Shown in pieces: positions 44,201 to 51,207 of a DNA stretch of 64,000 bases. Origin of the DNA: Clostridium sp. UBA699 (lineage in GTDB: Bacteria > Bacillota > Clostridia > Clostridiales > Clostridiaceae); assembly GCA_002298915.1 (NCBI GenBank), contig DBML01000011.1:1-64000 (forward strand), written 5' to 3'. The notes under the pieces were generated by a model that saw nothing but the letters and a program-made list of their open reading frames with translations, ran no database searches and was not told the DNA's origin. Within the stretch, counting starts at the first letter, position 1. Every line of letters starts with the position of its first letter. Both the position numbers and the translations under genes were made by a program.

Positions 44201-44350
44201 ATACTGCACGAATGGCAAAGAATTATCTGATTTACTGTTGGTATCATTATTGGTATCCTTACTTTTACAGGCTGACAAAGACAGGGAAATGCTGACAAGA
44301 GCTGCAATTTGCACCAGCTTAAAAATTTTTGGCCTGAAAAGAGCTATCAT
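41288..44350 (-). CDS. Lipoprotein with beta-propeller-like region, PKD repeats and Vps62-like C-terminus
   Basis: A 1020-residue exported protein. The signal ends in a lipobox (LSLSAC, Cys 28). Residues ~40-460 have repeated short strands of the kind seen in beta-propellers (DVYALNTSDGEKLGD, INVYDLSKDF, YIVDSAGKLKNV). Three PKD-type domains follow (YEWSFGDGEKDSGQSAVHVY at ~490; IEWDYGDGKKGSGG...YHVY at ~585; YQWMLGSEILGDGKSCSYVF at ~665). The last ~270 residues (NQTFEDLAMEKVNPYLELDEEE, LLGHNGDIEKVVMAWEV, FYVSEDKHAIYPSE) resemble the Vps62/DUF946-type fold. Function is unknown; a surface-exposed binding role is inferred. GGGAGGGG precedes the ATG. Confidence 0.7.
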   Translation of the reverse strand: MIALFRPKIFKLVQIAALVSISLSLSACKSKDTNNDTNSKSDNSLPFVQYASWGPVELAQGNLEDLYIENGIGIGFVSHGIGSSSEGTDVYALNTSDGEKLGDTQIPGRCYRADISGNCAYVWVDGGINVYDLSKDFTLMKSIKYRSGEFTSNFGDYFYVEERAADDYVIDKINLEKVDLRTSFPNYRDDSIYGLLYPNCLIGSPDVFQASGGKLSVVYSLKDKKILGYGIGDNKYRILAWDPSNDLIFYYRDDQIVTYNFKKEKILETMKLTKEIVYSIVADFNSKNGSHQDSGDRLGVVADISRDSNGCYYFNAEGKSYIVDSAGKLKNVLRDSYLTGGAQGRVFLRKDDALGLLKNDLSPQWLSRKPTEPSPVSGPYFTKSSVVWLCETYQGDGLYQWSYETGSYSNYTEFSGYDVEILSADPTILALRSKDSGNSSKWKLVCCDPGKLPFSYTPDIELEYSPKGVYSNFTQVTVQCLTEDLPEAFLSQGSSYEWSFGDGEKDSGQSAVHVYKKPGSYTLSVSMKIGQSQTVPSKSVQIEVLASPEQAITAIPQKYTAEGLEYLLKFNSNNLVDIQSIEWDYGDGKKGSGGVVAYHVYRTGEYTAKIKVTSRKTGEITYSEIQIVSRFPELKAVASVQEGVSALPVDFVCEMKSTNSTDNGLKYQWMLGSEILGDGKSCSYVFAEPKSYTVSLEVRDPSSALVTKQNLSINVRPPTITVSGGGRVLSCSSPIFMEAAYDKDKDGINQTFEDLAMEKVNPYLELDEEEDMLSNWDKAANFVMISPYTSAGNKKYVIFTYGITFSRDYGRFHEILLGHNGDIEKVVMAWEVLDEKTLKLRWVYTSAHSNTIPDHSGVWCSEGKTLNLGKGAMKPYYDEMIEKLEFKGDVLKFYVSEDKHAIYPSEACGNNAVLVYLPPVSPVLDEYIPLIKEDVGSGGEYVYRFACYNIGEQAVHLIDDIGFIFQNERVWSGNIADSGVFAGGLDVEDGIGTIGGNLSGDPPKKLKDVLDGMVVPKTYQ

Positions 44351-44407
44351 GAATAATCCCCTCCCTGTCTAATAAAGATCGCAATCGAGCAGCATAGTTT
44401 TTCTCTA

Positions 44408-44417
44408 ATTATACCAC
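44408..44417 (-). promoter_or_regulatory. Extended -10 promoter candidate for the PKD lipoprotein gene
   Basis: The minus strand has TGGTATAAT about 60 bp before the start; no good -35 is seen. Confidence 0.4.
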
Positions 44418-44493
44418 TAAGACCTTCATTTTTCCACGAGTTGACTGAATCTTCAGACATCGCCTTTCTAACAACTCTTTTCCCACTTCGCGT

Positions 44494-46485
44494 TCAGCTC
44501 ACTATCCTGTAATAAACCCTTGCTGTCGCAGCATACACGATGCCGTAGATCGCTCCGAATATGATAACCGTAAACAAGGTGCACCAGGCGAAAAGCGACA
44601 CGTTTGTAAGGTTCATCACCGCCAGCAGCTTAGTTATTATCTTGAACGCGAAGGCTATATGGATGCAGGCTGTGACTAAAGGCAAGAAAAACACGAGCAG
44701 TATCTGGCTGCTGATCGTCTTCTTGATCTCATCGCGGCTCATGCCTACCTTCTGCATGATTTCAAACCTCTCCTTGTCGTCGTAGCCTTCGGATATCTGC
44801 TTGTAGTACATTATAAGCACGGTCGCCATCAGGAACAGCAGCCCCAGGAAAACGCCCAGGAACAGGAAGCCCCCGTAGAAGGCGTAGAATTCGCCTGCAG
44901 AAAGCTGCTTGCTCTCCAAATATAAAGAGTCGTAGTTCTCTTTCGTTCCGCTGCCTAGAGTATCCCTAACCGAATTTGCGCAGGCGATCTTTTCCTCATC
45001 CGTGCCGTCGATGTCGAAGGAAATTTCATGAGTCATGCTGCTCTCGTATTTGCCGTAAGCTCTTTTCTGGGCTTCGTATATCCTGCTCAGGGCATCATTG
45101 CCGCTTACTACCACAAAGTGAGCCTCCACAAAATCCTCGAAGTATTCATCTACCATGGGAAACGAATCCAGCCGAGCTTTTACGCTGTATTCCTGGTCCT
45201 GCAGCTTGAACGGAGACCCGATGTTTTCTCCAGTGCTGTAGACGAGGACTTCATTGCCCTCGAGCTCTGCGGGCTCCGTGCCTGTCAACCGTGCGTATTC
45301 CTCTGCGGTCAGAAAAACGAGCGAATTCGAAGAGTTAGTGAATAAGTTGTCAGTGTTTAATGCGAACTCATTTCCTTTTCTTCCTGCTGTGAACGAAAGG
45401 TACCTGTAGTCCTTCAGGTTGGACATGCTCCTGTTCTGCTCTTTGACCGCATTCTGGATGTCAGCCAACATTCTGTCTCGGTCTGCGGCTCCCGATGTAT
45501 ACTTTGCAGATATGGAGATATCTGTCCTGTATCGGTAATCCAGCGCGTCCTCGACGCCAGCGTAGAGAGATGCAGTTGTGGAAACCATGACAAGCACCAT
45601 GGTCGAGAGTATGCATATGTTCGCAAGCCCCGCCGCGTTCTGCTTCATGCGGTAAAGCATGCCCGAAACCGAGGTGAAGTGCTTTGCCTGATAATAATAC
45701 CTTTTGTTTTTTCGTATCTGCTTAAGGACGAATACGCTTCCGGCTGTGAACAGGCAGTAGGTGCCTGCTATTACCAGCAGCACCGCCAGAAAGAAGTACA
45801 GAATTGCCTCGAGAGGCGATTCGATCGTAAGCGCGATGTAGTATCCTGCTCCCAGGGATGCCGCTCCCGCAAAGGCAAGCAGCCGCTTTGTCTTCGGCTC
45901 GCGCTCGCCCACGCTGCTGCCTCTGAGCAGCTCGATGGGATTTGCAAGCTTTATCTGCACTAGGTTGAACAGCAGCGTGAGCAAAAATATGGATATGAAC
46001 AGGGACAGCGAATATGCCATGCCTATCCCGGATACGTAAAAACCAACAGGCACAGAGAAATTGATCAGCTTGAACAGGCAGAGCACGATAAGCTTGTGGA
46101 GAAGCACTCCGGCCGCTATACCGCCCGTGATGCCTGCAAAAGCTATGAGCACAGTTTCAAAGAACATTATTCTGGCGATGTGCCTCTTCTCCATGCCCAG
46201 GATGTTGTAAAGCCCCAGCTCCTTTTTGCGGCGCTTTATCAGGAAGCTGTTTGTGTAGAAGAGAAAAATGACCGAGAACACGGCAATTACTATGCAGCCC
46301 AGCTTCAGAATGAAGGATAGGGAGTCGGCTCCCGGCATTTTCTTTACGCCCTCGTCGAAAGTTATGGCGCACATTATGTAGAACATTGCCACGGCTCCAA
46401 TGCAGGTCAGCAGGTATGGGAAGTAGAACCTGCCGTTCTTCCTGATGTTCGAAACAGCCAGCCTGGGAAAGAAAAGCCTACTCAT
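44494..46485 (-). CDS. BceB-like ABC transporter permease (peptide-antibiotic resistance/sensing)
   Basis: About 663 residues with the BceB topology: ten membrane helices (first at LLTCIGAVAMFYIMCAI) and a large extracellular domain of ~200 residues between helices 7 and 8 (about residues 310-525). It opens LFFPRLAVSNIRKNGRFYFPY, like BceB/VraG/YxdM permeases. It pairs with the BceA-like ATPase (start overlaps that stop) and the BceRS-like two-component system. Such units detect and detoxify bacitracin, lantibiotics or other peptide antibiotics; the specific compound is unknown. ATG 46485 is used; an upstream GTG at 46494 is possible. Confidence 0.9.
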   Translation of the reverse strand: MSRLFFPRLAVSNIRKNGRFYFPYLLTCIGAVAMFYIMCAITFDEGVKKMPGADSLSFILKLGCIVIAVFSVIFLFYTNSFLIKRRKKELGLYNILGMEKRHIARIMFFETVLIAFAGITGGIAAGVLLHKLIVLCLFKLINFSVPVGFYVSGIGMAYSLSLFISIFLLTLLFNLVQIKLANPIELLRGSSVGEREPKTKRLLAFAGAASLGAGYYIALTIESPLEAILYFFLAVLLVIAGTYCLFTAGSVFVLKQIRKNKRYYYQAKHFTSVSGMLYRMKQNAAGLANICILSTMVLVMVSTTASLYAGVEDALDYRYRTDISISAKYTSGAADRDRMLADIQNAVKEQNRSMSNLKDYRYLSFTAGRKGNEFALNTDNLFTNSSNSLVFLTAEEYARLTGTEPAELEGNEVLVYSTGENIGSPFKLQDQEYSVKARLDSFPMVDEYFEDFVEAHFVVVSGNDALSRIYEAQKRAYGKYESSMTHEISFDIDGTDEEKIACANSVRDTLGSGTKENYDSLYLESKQLSAGEFYAFYGGFLFLGVFLGLLFLMATVLIMYYKQISEGYDDKERFEIMQKVGMSRDEIKKTISSQILLVFFLPLVTACIHIAFAFKIITKLLAVMNLTNVSLFAWCTLFTVIIFGAIYGIVYAATARVYYRIVS

Positions 46486-47245
46486 TTCTCGCACCGCCTG
46501 TCGCTATCATCGTCAGCGTGTCGGAAATCTTCTGGTACATCTCCTCGCTGCTCAGGTCTGTCCTGTATATCTGGTGGAACAGCTCACCGTCCTTGATGAA
46601 AAGAACGCGCTTCGCGTGGCTGGCTGCCTTCGTGCTGTGTGTCACCATCAGTATCGTCTGACCTTCTTCGTTGATCTCGTTGAACATCCTCAGAAGCCCT
46701 TCTGCGGCCCTTGAATCCAGCGCACCGGTAGGCTCGTCTGCGAATATAAGCTGCGGTTTTGTGATGAGCGCACGGGCTACGGCAGCTCTCTGCTTCTGTC
46801 CGCCGGAAACCTCGTAAGGAAAGCTACCCAGGATTCCGCCGATGCCCAGCTTTTCGGCGATTGGCTTGAGACGTCCGTCCATCTCCTCATAGGTCTTGCC
46901 TGACAGTACCAGCGGAAGGAATATGTTGTCCTGTATGGAGAAGGTGTCGAGCAGGTTGAAGTCCTGGAATACGAACCCTAGGTTTTCGCGCCTGAATGCC
47001 GATACCTCCTTCTCACTGATCGACAGGATGCTCCTGCCGTTGAGCAGCACCTCCCCTCCTGTAGGCTTGTCCAGGGAAGCAAGGATGTTGAGCAGCGTCG
47101 TCTTTCCAGAACCTGATTCCCCCATGATGGCCACATACTCGCCCTTCTCCACTGAGAAGGAAACGTTCGAAAGTGCCTGAACATGATTGCCTCCGAAGCG
47201 GGTAGTGTATACCTTTTTAAGATTGTTTACTTCTAAAATTGCCAT
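46478..47245 (-). CDS. BceA-like ABC transporter ATP-binding protein
   Basis: A 255-residue ATPase of the MacB/BceA family. Walker A is MGESGSGKTTLLN, the Q-loop VFQDFNLLDTFS, the signature YEVSGGQKQRAAVARAL and Walker B LIFADEPTGALDS, with the H-loop VTHSTKAA. It powers the adjacent BceB-like permease. ATG 47245 has AAAGGAGG upstream; an extension to 47308 has no site. The gene overlaps the permease gene by 8 nt and follows the kinase by ~90 bp. Confidence 0.93.
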   Translation of the reverse strand: MAILEVNNLKKVYTTRFGGNHVQALSNVSFSVEKGEYVAIMGESGSGKTTLLNILASLDKPTGGEVLLNGRSILSISEKEVSAFRRENLGFVFQDFNLLDTFSIQDNIFLPLVLSGKTYEEMDGRLKPIAEKLGIGGILGSFPYEVSGGQKQRAAVARALITKPQLIFADEPTGALDSRAAEGLLRMFNEINEEGQTILMVTHSTKAASHAKRVLFIKDGELFHQIYRTDLSSEEMYQKISDTLTMIATGGARNE

Positions 47246-47338
47246 CGCAATCTGCCTCCTTTGATCTTCATCATGTCCATTATAGAAAACCTGGGAGCAA
47301 GCTGCCATCGCTTCAGCTTACATTAGCTCTTCTCAACC

Positions 47339-48346
47339 TTACAAAGTTGTAAGGTTGACTGAGCCAAGACCTATCTTAACCCTGGTCCCTTTTCCCACCT
47401 CCGATTCGATCGCTATGGTGTGGGAAAGCTTTGTCAGGATTCGCTTGCACAGGTACAGCCCGATGCCCGTTGACCTTTTGTCATCCCTGCCGTTGTAGCC
47501 TGTGAAGCCCTTCTCGAAAACACGCGGCAGATCCTCGGCTTTTATCCCTATGCCGGTATCCTCTATCACCAGGGTGCTGTCCCCCTCCAGGTATATCGAA
47601 ATGGTTCCCTTGTTCGTGTACTTCAGCGAGTTGGACAGAACCTGCTCAATAACGAACGCGAGCCACTTTTCATCGGTGATAACCTCCAGGTCCAACTCCT
47701 TAAAATCCAGGCTGATCTTCTTGTATATGAACAGCTTGGCGTATTTCCTTACCGCCTGCCTTGCCACCTCGTCAAGGCTGTGCTTCTTTATGACCAGGTC
47801 AGAGGAGTCGCTGTCGATGCGCAGGTATTGGAGCACCATCCCTACGTACTGCTCTATCTTGAAAAGCTCCATCGACAGTTCGCTGTTTTGCTCCGATGCC
47901 TCCGACTGCAGCAGCAGCCTCATGGCAGCGATGGGAGTTTTGATCTGGTGGGCCCACAGGGTGTAGTAGTCAGTCATATCCCGCCTTTCCCTGCTTTCAT
48001 TTTCAGAGGACTTCACCTTGTCCTCCTGCACCGCTTCTATAAGCCTCTGATAGTCCTTTTCCAGCAAATCCTTCGGCTCTGGCAGGCCTTCAGTGCTGAG
48101 GGTGATCCGGCTCTGCAGTTCCGCAAGGGCAGCATGTCGCCGAGAGTACCTCGAATATGAAGCGGCGGCATAAACAGCTCCGGCCGCGGAGCAAAGCAGA
48201 GCTGCGTAGCCTGCCGCCTCAACAGGGACACCGTATAGCGAGAACACGAAGATGAATATGAATGCGAAGAAGACCTGCAGAAGAATTACGTTCCTGTGGC
48301 ATTTTATGTATTCTACAACCATCGTTAAGAATCCGTTCTTTTCCAT
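47339..48346 (-). CDS. BceS-like intramembrane-sensing histidine kinase
   Basis: A 335-residue kinase with two closely spaced N-terminal membrane helices (about 18-36 and 42-60) and almost no extracellular loop, as in BceS. The H-box is LWAHQIKTPIAAMRLLL; the N-box is VLSNSLKYTNKG and the G-boxes are VIEDTGIGIKAEDLPRVFEKGF and STGIGLYLCKRI. It should receive the signal from the BceAB-type transporter and phosphorylate the response regulator encoded just upstream. GGTGGAG precedes the ATG, which lies 1 bp after the regulator stop. Confidence 0.93.
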   Translation of the reverse strand: MEKNGFLTMVVEYIKCHRNVILLQVFFAFIFIFVFSLYGVPVEAAGYAALLCSAAGAVYAAASYSRYSRRHAALAELQSRITLSTEGLPEPKDLLEKDYQRLIEAVQEDKVKSSENESRERRDMTDYYTLWAHQIKTPIAAMRLLLQSEASEQNSELSMELFKIEQYVGMVLQYLRIDSDSSDLVIKKHSLDEVARQAVRKYAKLFIYKKISLDFKELDLEVITDEKWLAFVIEQVLSNSLKYTNKGTISIYLEGDSTLVIEDTGIGIKAEDLPRVFEKGFTGYNGRDDKRSTGIGLYLCKRILTKLSHTIAIESEVGKGTRVKIGLGSVNLTTL

Positions 48347-48347
48347 A

Positions 48348-49019
48348 TCACTCCACCAGATAGCCTATGCCTTTCCTTGTCGTTATGAAATCGTTCAGCC
48401 CAGCTGCCTCAAGCTTGCGGCGCAGCCGCGTCACATTAACCGTCAATGTGTTCTCGTCCACAAAGCTGTCCGTCTCCCACAGCTTCAACATTAGTGTTTC
48501 CCTGCTTACAGCCTTGCCCTTGTTCTCCATAAGTGTCTGGAGAATCCTGTATTCATTTTTTGTAAGCTCGATTTTTGCCCCCTTGTACGTCAGGGATGCA
48601 TCGTCTACGTTCAGTATGGCCCCGTTATTCTCAAGCAAACTGGCTTTGCCGGTGAAGTCGTAGGAGCGCCTGAGCATCGCCTGCACTTTTGCAGTCAGTA
48701 CGTCCAGATCGAACGGCTTGGCGATGAAGTCGTCTCCTCCCATGTTGACTGCCATGACAATGTTCATGCTGTCGGAAGTTGATGATATGAAAATGATGGG
48801 CACCTTCGATATTTTGCGTATCTCCGCACACCAGTAATAGCCGTTGAAAAACGGCAGTGCGATATCCAGCAGCACAAGCTGTGGATCGTATTCCACAAAA
48901 GCCGAAAGGACATTTTCAAAGTCTCTCACGCATTCAGCTTCGCATCCCCAGGTTTCTATATGCTTTTTGACAGATTTGGCTATTATGCTGTCATCCTCGA
49001 CAATCAGTATCCTGTACAC
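48348..49019 (-). CDS. BceR-like OmpR-family response regulator
   Basis: A 223-residue regulator. The receiver domain begins YRILIVEDDSIIAKSVKKH, with phospho-acceptor Asp in LVLLDIALPFFNGYYWC and the conserved Lys in DFIAKPFDLDVL. The C-terminal winged helix is typical (LTKNEYRILQTLMENKGKAV, VNVTRLRRKLEAAG, TTRKGIGYLVE). It probably activates the adjacent bceAB-like genes. GTG 49019 is chosen with GGGGGA 8 nt upstream; an ATG at 49052 would add 11 residues before the domain and has no good site. Confidence 0.94.
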   Translation of the reverse strand: MYRILIVEDDSIIAKSVKKHIETWGCEAECVRDFENVLSAFVEYDPQLVLLDIALPFFNGYYWCAEIRKISKVPIIFISSTSDSMNIVMAVNMGGDDFIAKPFDLDVLTAKVQAMLRRSYDFTGKASLLENNGAILNVDDASLTYKGAKIELTKNEYRILQTLMENKGKAVSRETLMLKLWETDSFVDENTLTVNVTRLRRKLEAAGLNDFITTRKGIGYLVE

Positions 49020-49091
49020 ATCAGATTCCCCCGTTTGCAGCATCCTTTTCACGCGTCTGGTGCATGCCGCAATATTTTTTTACATACTAAC

Positions 49092-49120
49092 AGTATACTT
49101 GAATGCTGCTGCAAAAACAA
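49092..49120 (-). promoter_or_regulatory. Promoter candidate of the bceRSAB-like operon
   Basis: On the minus strand TTGTTT (49115-49120) is 17 bp from TATACT (49092-49097), ~70 bp upstream of the regulator start. Confidence 0.5.
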
Positions 49121-49188
49121 AGTGGTGTTCCGGCGAGATGGCTTCACTTTTAGCTGATTGCATACCTTGGGACCTTTTTTCTTAAAAA

Positions 49189-49222
49189 AAATGGCTGCAT
49201 CATTAAACTGATGCAGCCATCT
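49189..49222 (-). terminator. Terminator downstream of the 40-residue membrane peptide gene
   Basis: On the minus strand ATGGCTGCATCA pairs perfectly over 12 bp with TGATGCAGCCAT and is followed by eight T. A strong terminator here implies a real transcript from the small ORF region 49264-49600. Confidence 0.9.
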
Positions 49223-49263
49223 TGTGACAAAAAGCCTGTTTCTTTATATGTATCTGGAATTGT

Positions 49264-49386
49264 TTAGATTGACAGGGAAATCGACGCCAATAGGGATATT
49301 GCTATGATCACCAAAGTTGCAACCACTAAAAATACGGTTTCCTTTTCTTTTCTTAGTTCATGCGGATTTTTTGTTCTCTTATTCAA
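49264..49386 (-). CDS. Small single-span membrane protein (40 residues)
   Basis: Translation on the minus strand gives a TTG-started peptide beginning with a charged segment (NKRTKNPHELRKEKE) followed by one hydrophobic helix (VFLVVATLVIIAISLLASIS) to the end. A GGGGGA ribosome site lies 7 nt upstream of the TTG, and a strong terminator follows ~45 bp downstream of the stop. Basic N-terminus and single membrane helix fit a small membrane protein, anchored with its N-terminus inside. Function is unknown; it sits upstream of the bceRSAB-like operon, and a link to it is speculative. Confidence 0.5.
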   Translation of the reverse strand: MNKRTKNPHELRKEKETVFLVVATLVIIAISLLASISLSI

Positions 49387-49424
49387 ATCTTCATCCCCCA
49401 AACCGGATTTCATCCCGGCCGCTA

Positions 49425-49593
49425 TTAATCATTTGCAGTATTGTCTATCACATATTTCATTCGTTTAATCAAAATATCATCTTCAGTTGTATTTTGCTCC
49501 ATCCCTTCATCCCTTCTAAAAATTCCTTTGATCCCTTTAGTCGTGAGTTTTCCAATCTGCCCTGATAGGGCTGATAAAGTCGTGCTGCCCATT
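49425..49593 (-). pseudogene. Possible small gene broken by one extra G
   Basis: An ATG at 49591-49593 follows GGAGGAG (a rather long spacing) and reads MGSTTLSALSG, then shifts in a GGGG run (about 49558-49561) into an early stop. Removing one G would join it to a frame giving QIGKLTTKGIKGIFRRDEGM and on to TAND at 49425, 55 residues in total. The 3' frame alone could also start at ATG 49502 (AAGGGATGAAGGG upstream; 25 residues). It may be a decayed gene, a base-calling error, or chance. Confidence 0.25.
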
Positions 49594-49684
49594 TAGTCTA
49601 ATCTCTCCTCCATCGTTTAATTACCAAACACTATAATTCTACACAAATCGACAAATTCCTTCATCGATTGTCAAAAAAATTAAA

Positions 49685-49757
49685 AAAAATCCGGAGCCGT
49701 TTGCCCGGATTAGATTTTGGGGCAAAAAAACCCCCTCGGCAGTCATGCCGAGGGGTT
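49685..49757 (-). terminator. Two tandem terminators after the alanine-rich protein gene
   Basis: On the minus strand the first hairpin is CCCCTCGGCA-TGAC-TGCCGAGGGG followed by GTTTTTTT (about 49725-49756). The second, 20 bp on, is AATCCGG...CCGGATT followed by TTTTTTAA (about 49685-49715). Confidence 0.85.
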
Positions 49758-49775
49758 GATTGCGTAAAAATTTAG

Positions 49776-50453
49776 TTATGGTACTACAAATTCTACCGGA
49801 GGTACATTGTGTCTTTCCCCATTGGAAATAACTGTCATGCTAAGGCTCAGTTTGGTTCCGCTCTTTGTCAAGGAATCGTACGTGCTGTAATGGATTGGGA
49901 CTAAATAACAGCTGCCGCCCTCCATATTGCCCATTTTCCCATATATGAAAGTCAATGTATAATCAGGATCAATCGTCTTCAGTACTCCTTCGACGTCTCC
50001 TCCTACTGCAGAAGCTGGTCCCTTTAATATAAACAAAACACCATCGCTAATGTCTTGCTTCTTCACGAGCGTATAGGTATTTGTGCTAGCCGCTCCTGTG
50101 TTTGTTGTTCCTGCACTGGCTGTCGCTTTCGCGGCAGTTGCTGTTTTTGCATTAGCTGCCGCTTTTGCATCTGCCGCCGCTTTTGCTTCTGCTGCCGCTT
50201 TTGCTTCTGCCGCTGCTTTTGCTTCTGCTGCCGCTTTTGCTTCTGCCGCCGCTTTTGCTTCTGCAGCTGCTTTTGCTTCTGCAGCTGCTTTTGCTTCTGC
50301 CGCCAGTTTTGCTTCTGCTGCTATTCTTGCATTTTCTCGTTTAATATTTTCTTGCTTTATTGCAAAAAATGAGCAACCTGCGATTACCATTATTGCCAAT
50401 ATCGAGAAAATTATTATTCTTCTGGATTTTGGTAGCTTTAAGTTTTTGTTCAA
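49776..50453 (-). CDS. Membrane-anchored protein with (AAAEAK)n helix
   Basis: A 225-residue protein. An N-terminal hydrophobic anchor (RRIIIFSILAIMVIAGCSFF) contains a lipobox-like VIAGC. An ~75-residue alanine-rich helix of repeated AAAEAK units follows (about 40-115), similar in feel to TolA stalks. A compact C-terminal domain of ~95 residues (YTLVKKQDISDGVLFILKGP to VPPVEFVVP) is of unknown family. The helix would hold the C-terminal domain away from the membrane. The start is TTG with GGGGGG upstream. Two strong terminators follow. Confidence 0.65.
   Translation of the reverse strand: MNKNLKLPKSRRIIIFSILAIMVIAGCSFFAIKQENIKRENARIAAEAKLAAEAKAAAEAKAAAEAKAAAEAKAAAEAKAAAEAKAAAEAKAAADAKAAANAKTATAAKATASAGTTNTGAASTNTYTLVKKQDISDGVLFILKGPASAVGGDVEGVLKTIDPDYTLTFIYGKMGNMEGGSCYLVPIHYSTYDSLTKSGTKLSLSMTVISNGERHNVPPVEFVVP
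50161..50330. repeat. Tandem 18-bp coding repeats
   Basis: Short units of the form gcttctgc[c/t]gc[c/t]gctttt repeat about eight times head to tail, encoding AAAEAK on the minus strand. Copies differ mainly at synonymous positions. Confidence 0.8.
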
Positions 50454-50566
50454 TTCGTTCCCCCCAATTTTATGTATAATATAGAAAAATTATATACTGA
50501 AATTGGCAATATTTCCACAAAATAATTTTTGATCACGTTTTTGCCAAATCCGCTAAACTGAAACCG

Positions 50567-51067
50567 CTACCTAAGTTCAGCCAGCTTACTCCTGATGAAG
50601 GTCTTCAGTTCAACTTCATTGATGTAAGCAGCGCCGTTTCCAGGCTTTATCTTGAAGAAATTTATGATAAGCCTGTTTCCATTGACCACGTAATCATCGA
50701 AATGCAGAGGTGCAAAGACCACTTCTATGTCGTCCCCTGACTCTGCAGCATCGTCGAGATTCAATTTTTTTATAGGCTGAACCATTTCATCAGTATAACT
50801 CAAGTCCTCCATCATCCACAGGTTGTTGTTCCAGAAACGAGCTTCCTTCTTCGTCCGGCTTGAGAAAACTTCTCGGTTCTTGATTGCGCTCAATGCCCGC
50901 CTCACAGATTCGCCGTCGAACTCCTCGTCATAAGCCCCCTTCAGTCCTGGCATTTCCGCTATTTCGTAGATGAACTTTTCCGGAACCTTTTCCCTGTCTT
51001 TCATGGAATGCCAGTAGTAAAGCATTGCTTCAACCGTCTCATAATTAACACTTATTTTCCCTGCCAT
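50567..51067 (-). CDS. TDE2712-like family protein
   Basis: A ~166-residue soluble protein. KISVNYETVEAMLYYWHSMK, KVPEKFIYEIAEMPGLKGAY and RRALSAIKNREVFSSRTKKE, then RFWNNNLWMMEDLSYTDEM match my recollection of the TDE2712 family, which has no known biochemical role. ATG 51067 has AGGAG 9 nt upstream; the longer GTG start at 51097 has no good site. It lies downstream of grdB across a hairpin-forming gap of ~140 bp, so it may be a separate transcript. Confidence 0.55.
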   Translation of the reverse strand: MAGKISVNYETVEAMLYYWHSMKDREKVPEKFIYEIAEMPGLKGAYDEEFDGESVRRALSAIKNREVFSSRTKKEARFWNNNLWMMEDLSYTDEMVQPIKKLNLDDAAESGDDIEVVFAPLHFDDYVVNGNRLIINFFKIKPGNGAAYINEVELKTFIRSKLAELR

Positions 51068-51129
51068 ATCACAGCAACTCCTATCCCATAAGCTCACTCT
51101 TATAACAAGTTCAATTTAACATCAATTAT

Positions 51130-51176
51130 TATAGGAACAAATCCCTTGGCAAAGCCACTGAGAACTTGTTCCTATA
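51130..51176 (-). terminator. Inverted repeat after grdB
   Basis: Perfect 11-bp arms TATAGGAACAA (51130-51140) and TTGTTCCTATA (51166-51176) flank a 25-bp loop with its own small stem. It could terminate the grd transcript; the tract that follows on the minus strand is only moderately T-rich. Confidence 0.5.
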
Positions 51177-51207
51177 AATGAGATCAAAGACGTTTACTGC
51201 ATATCTT

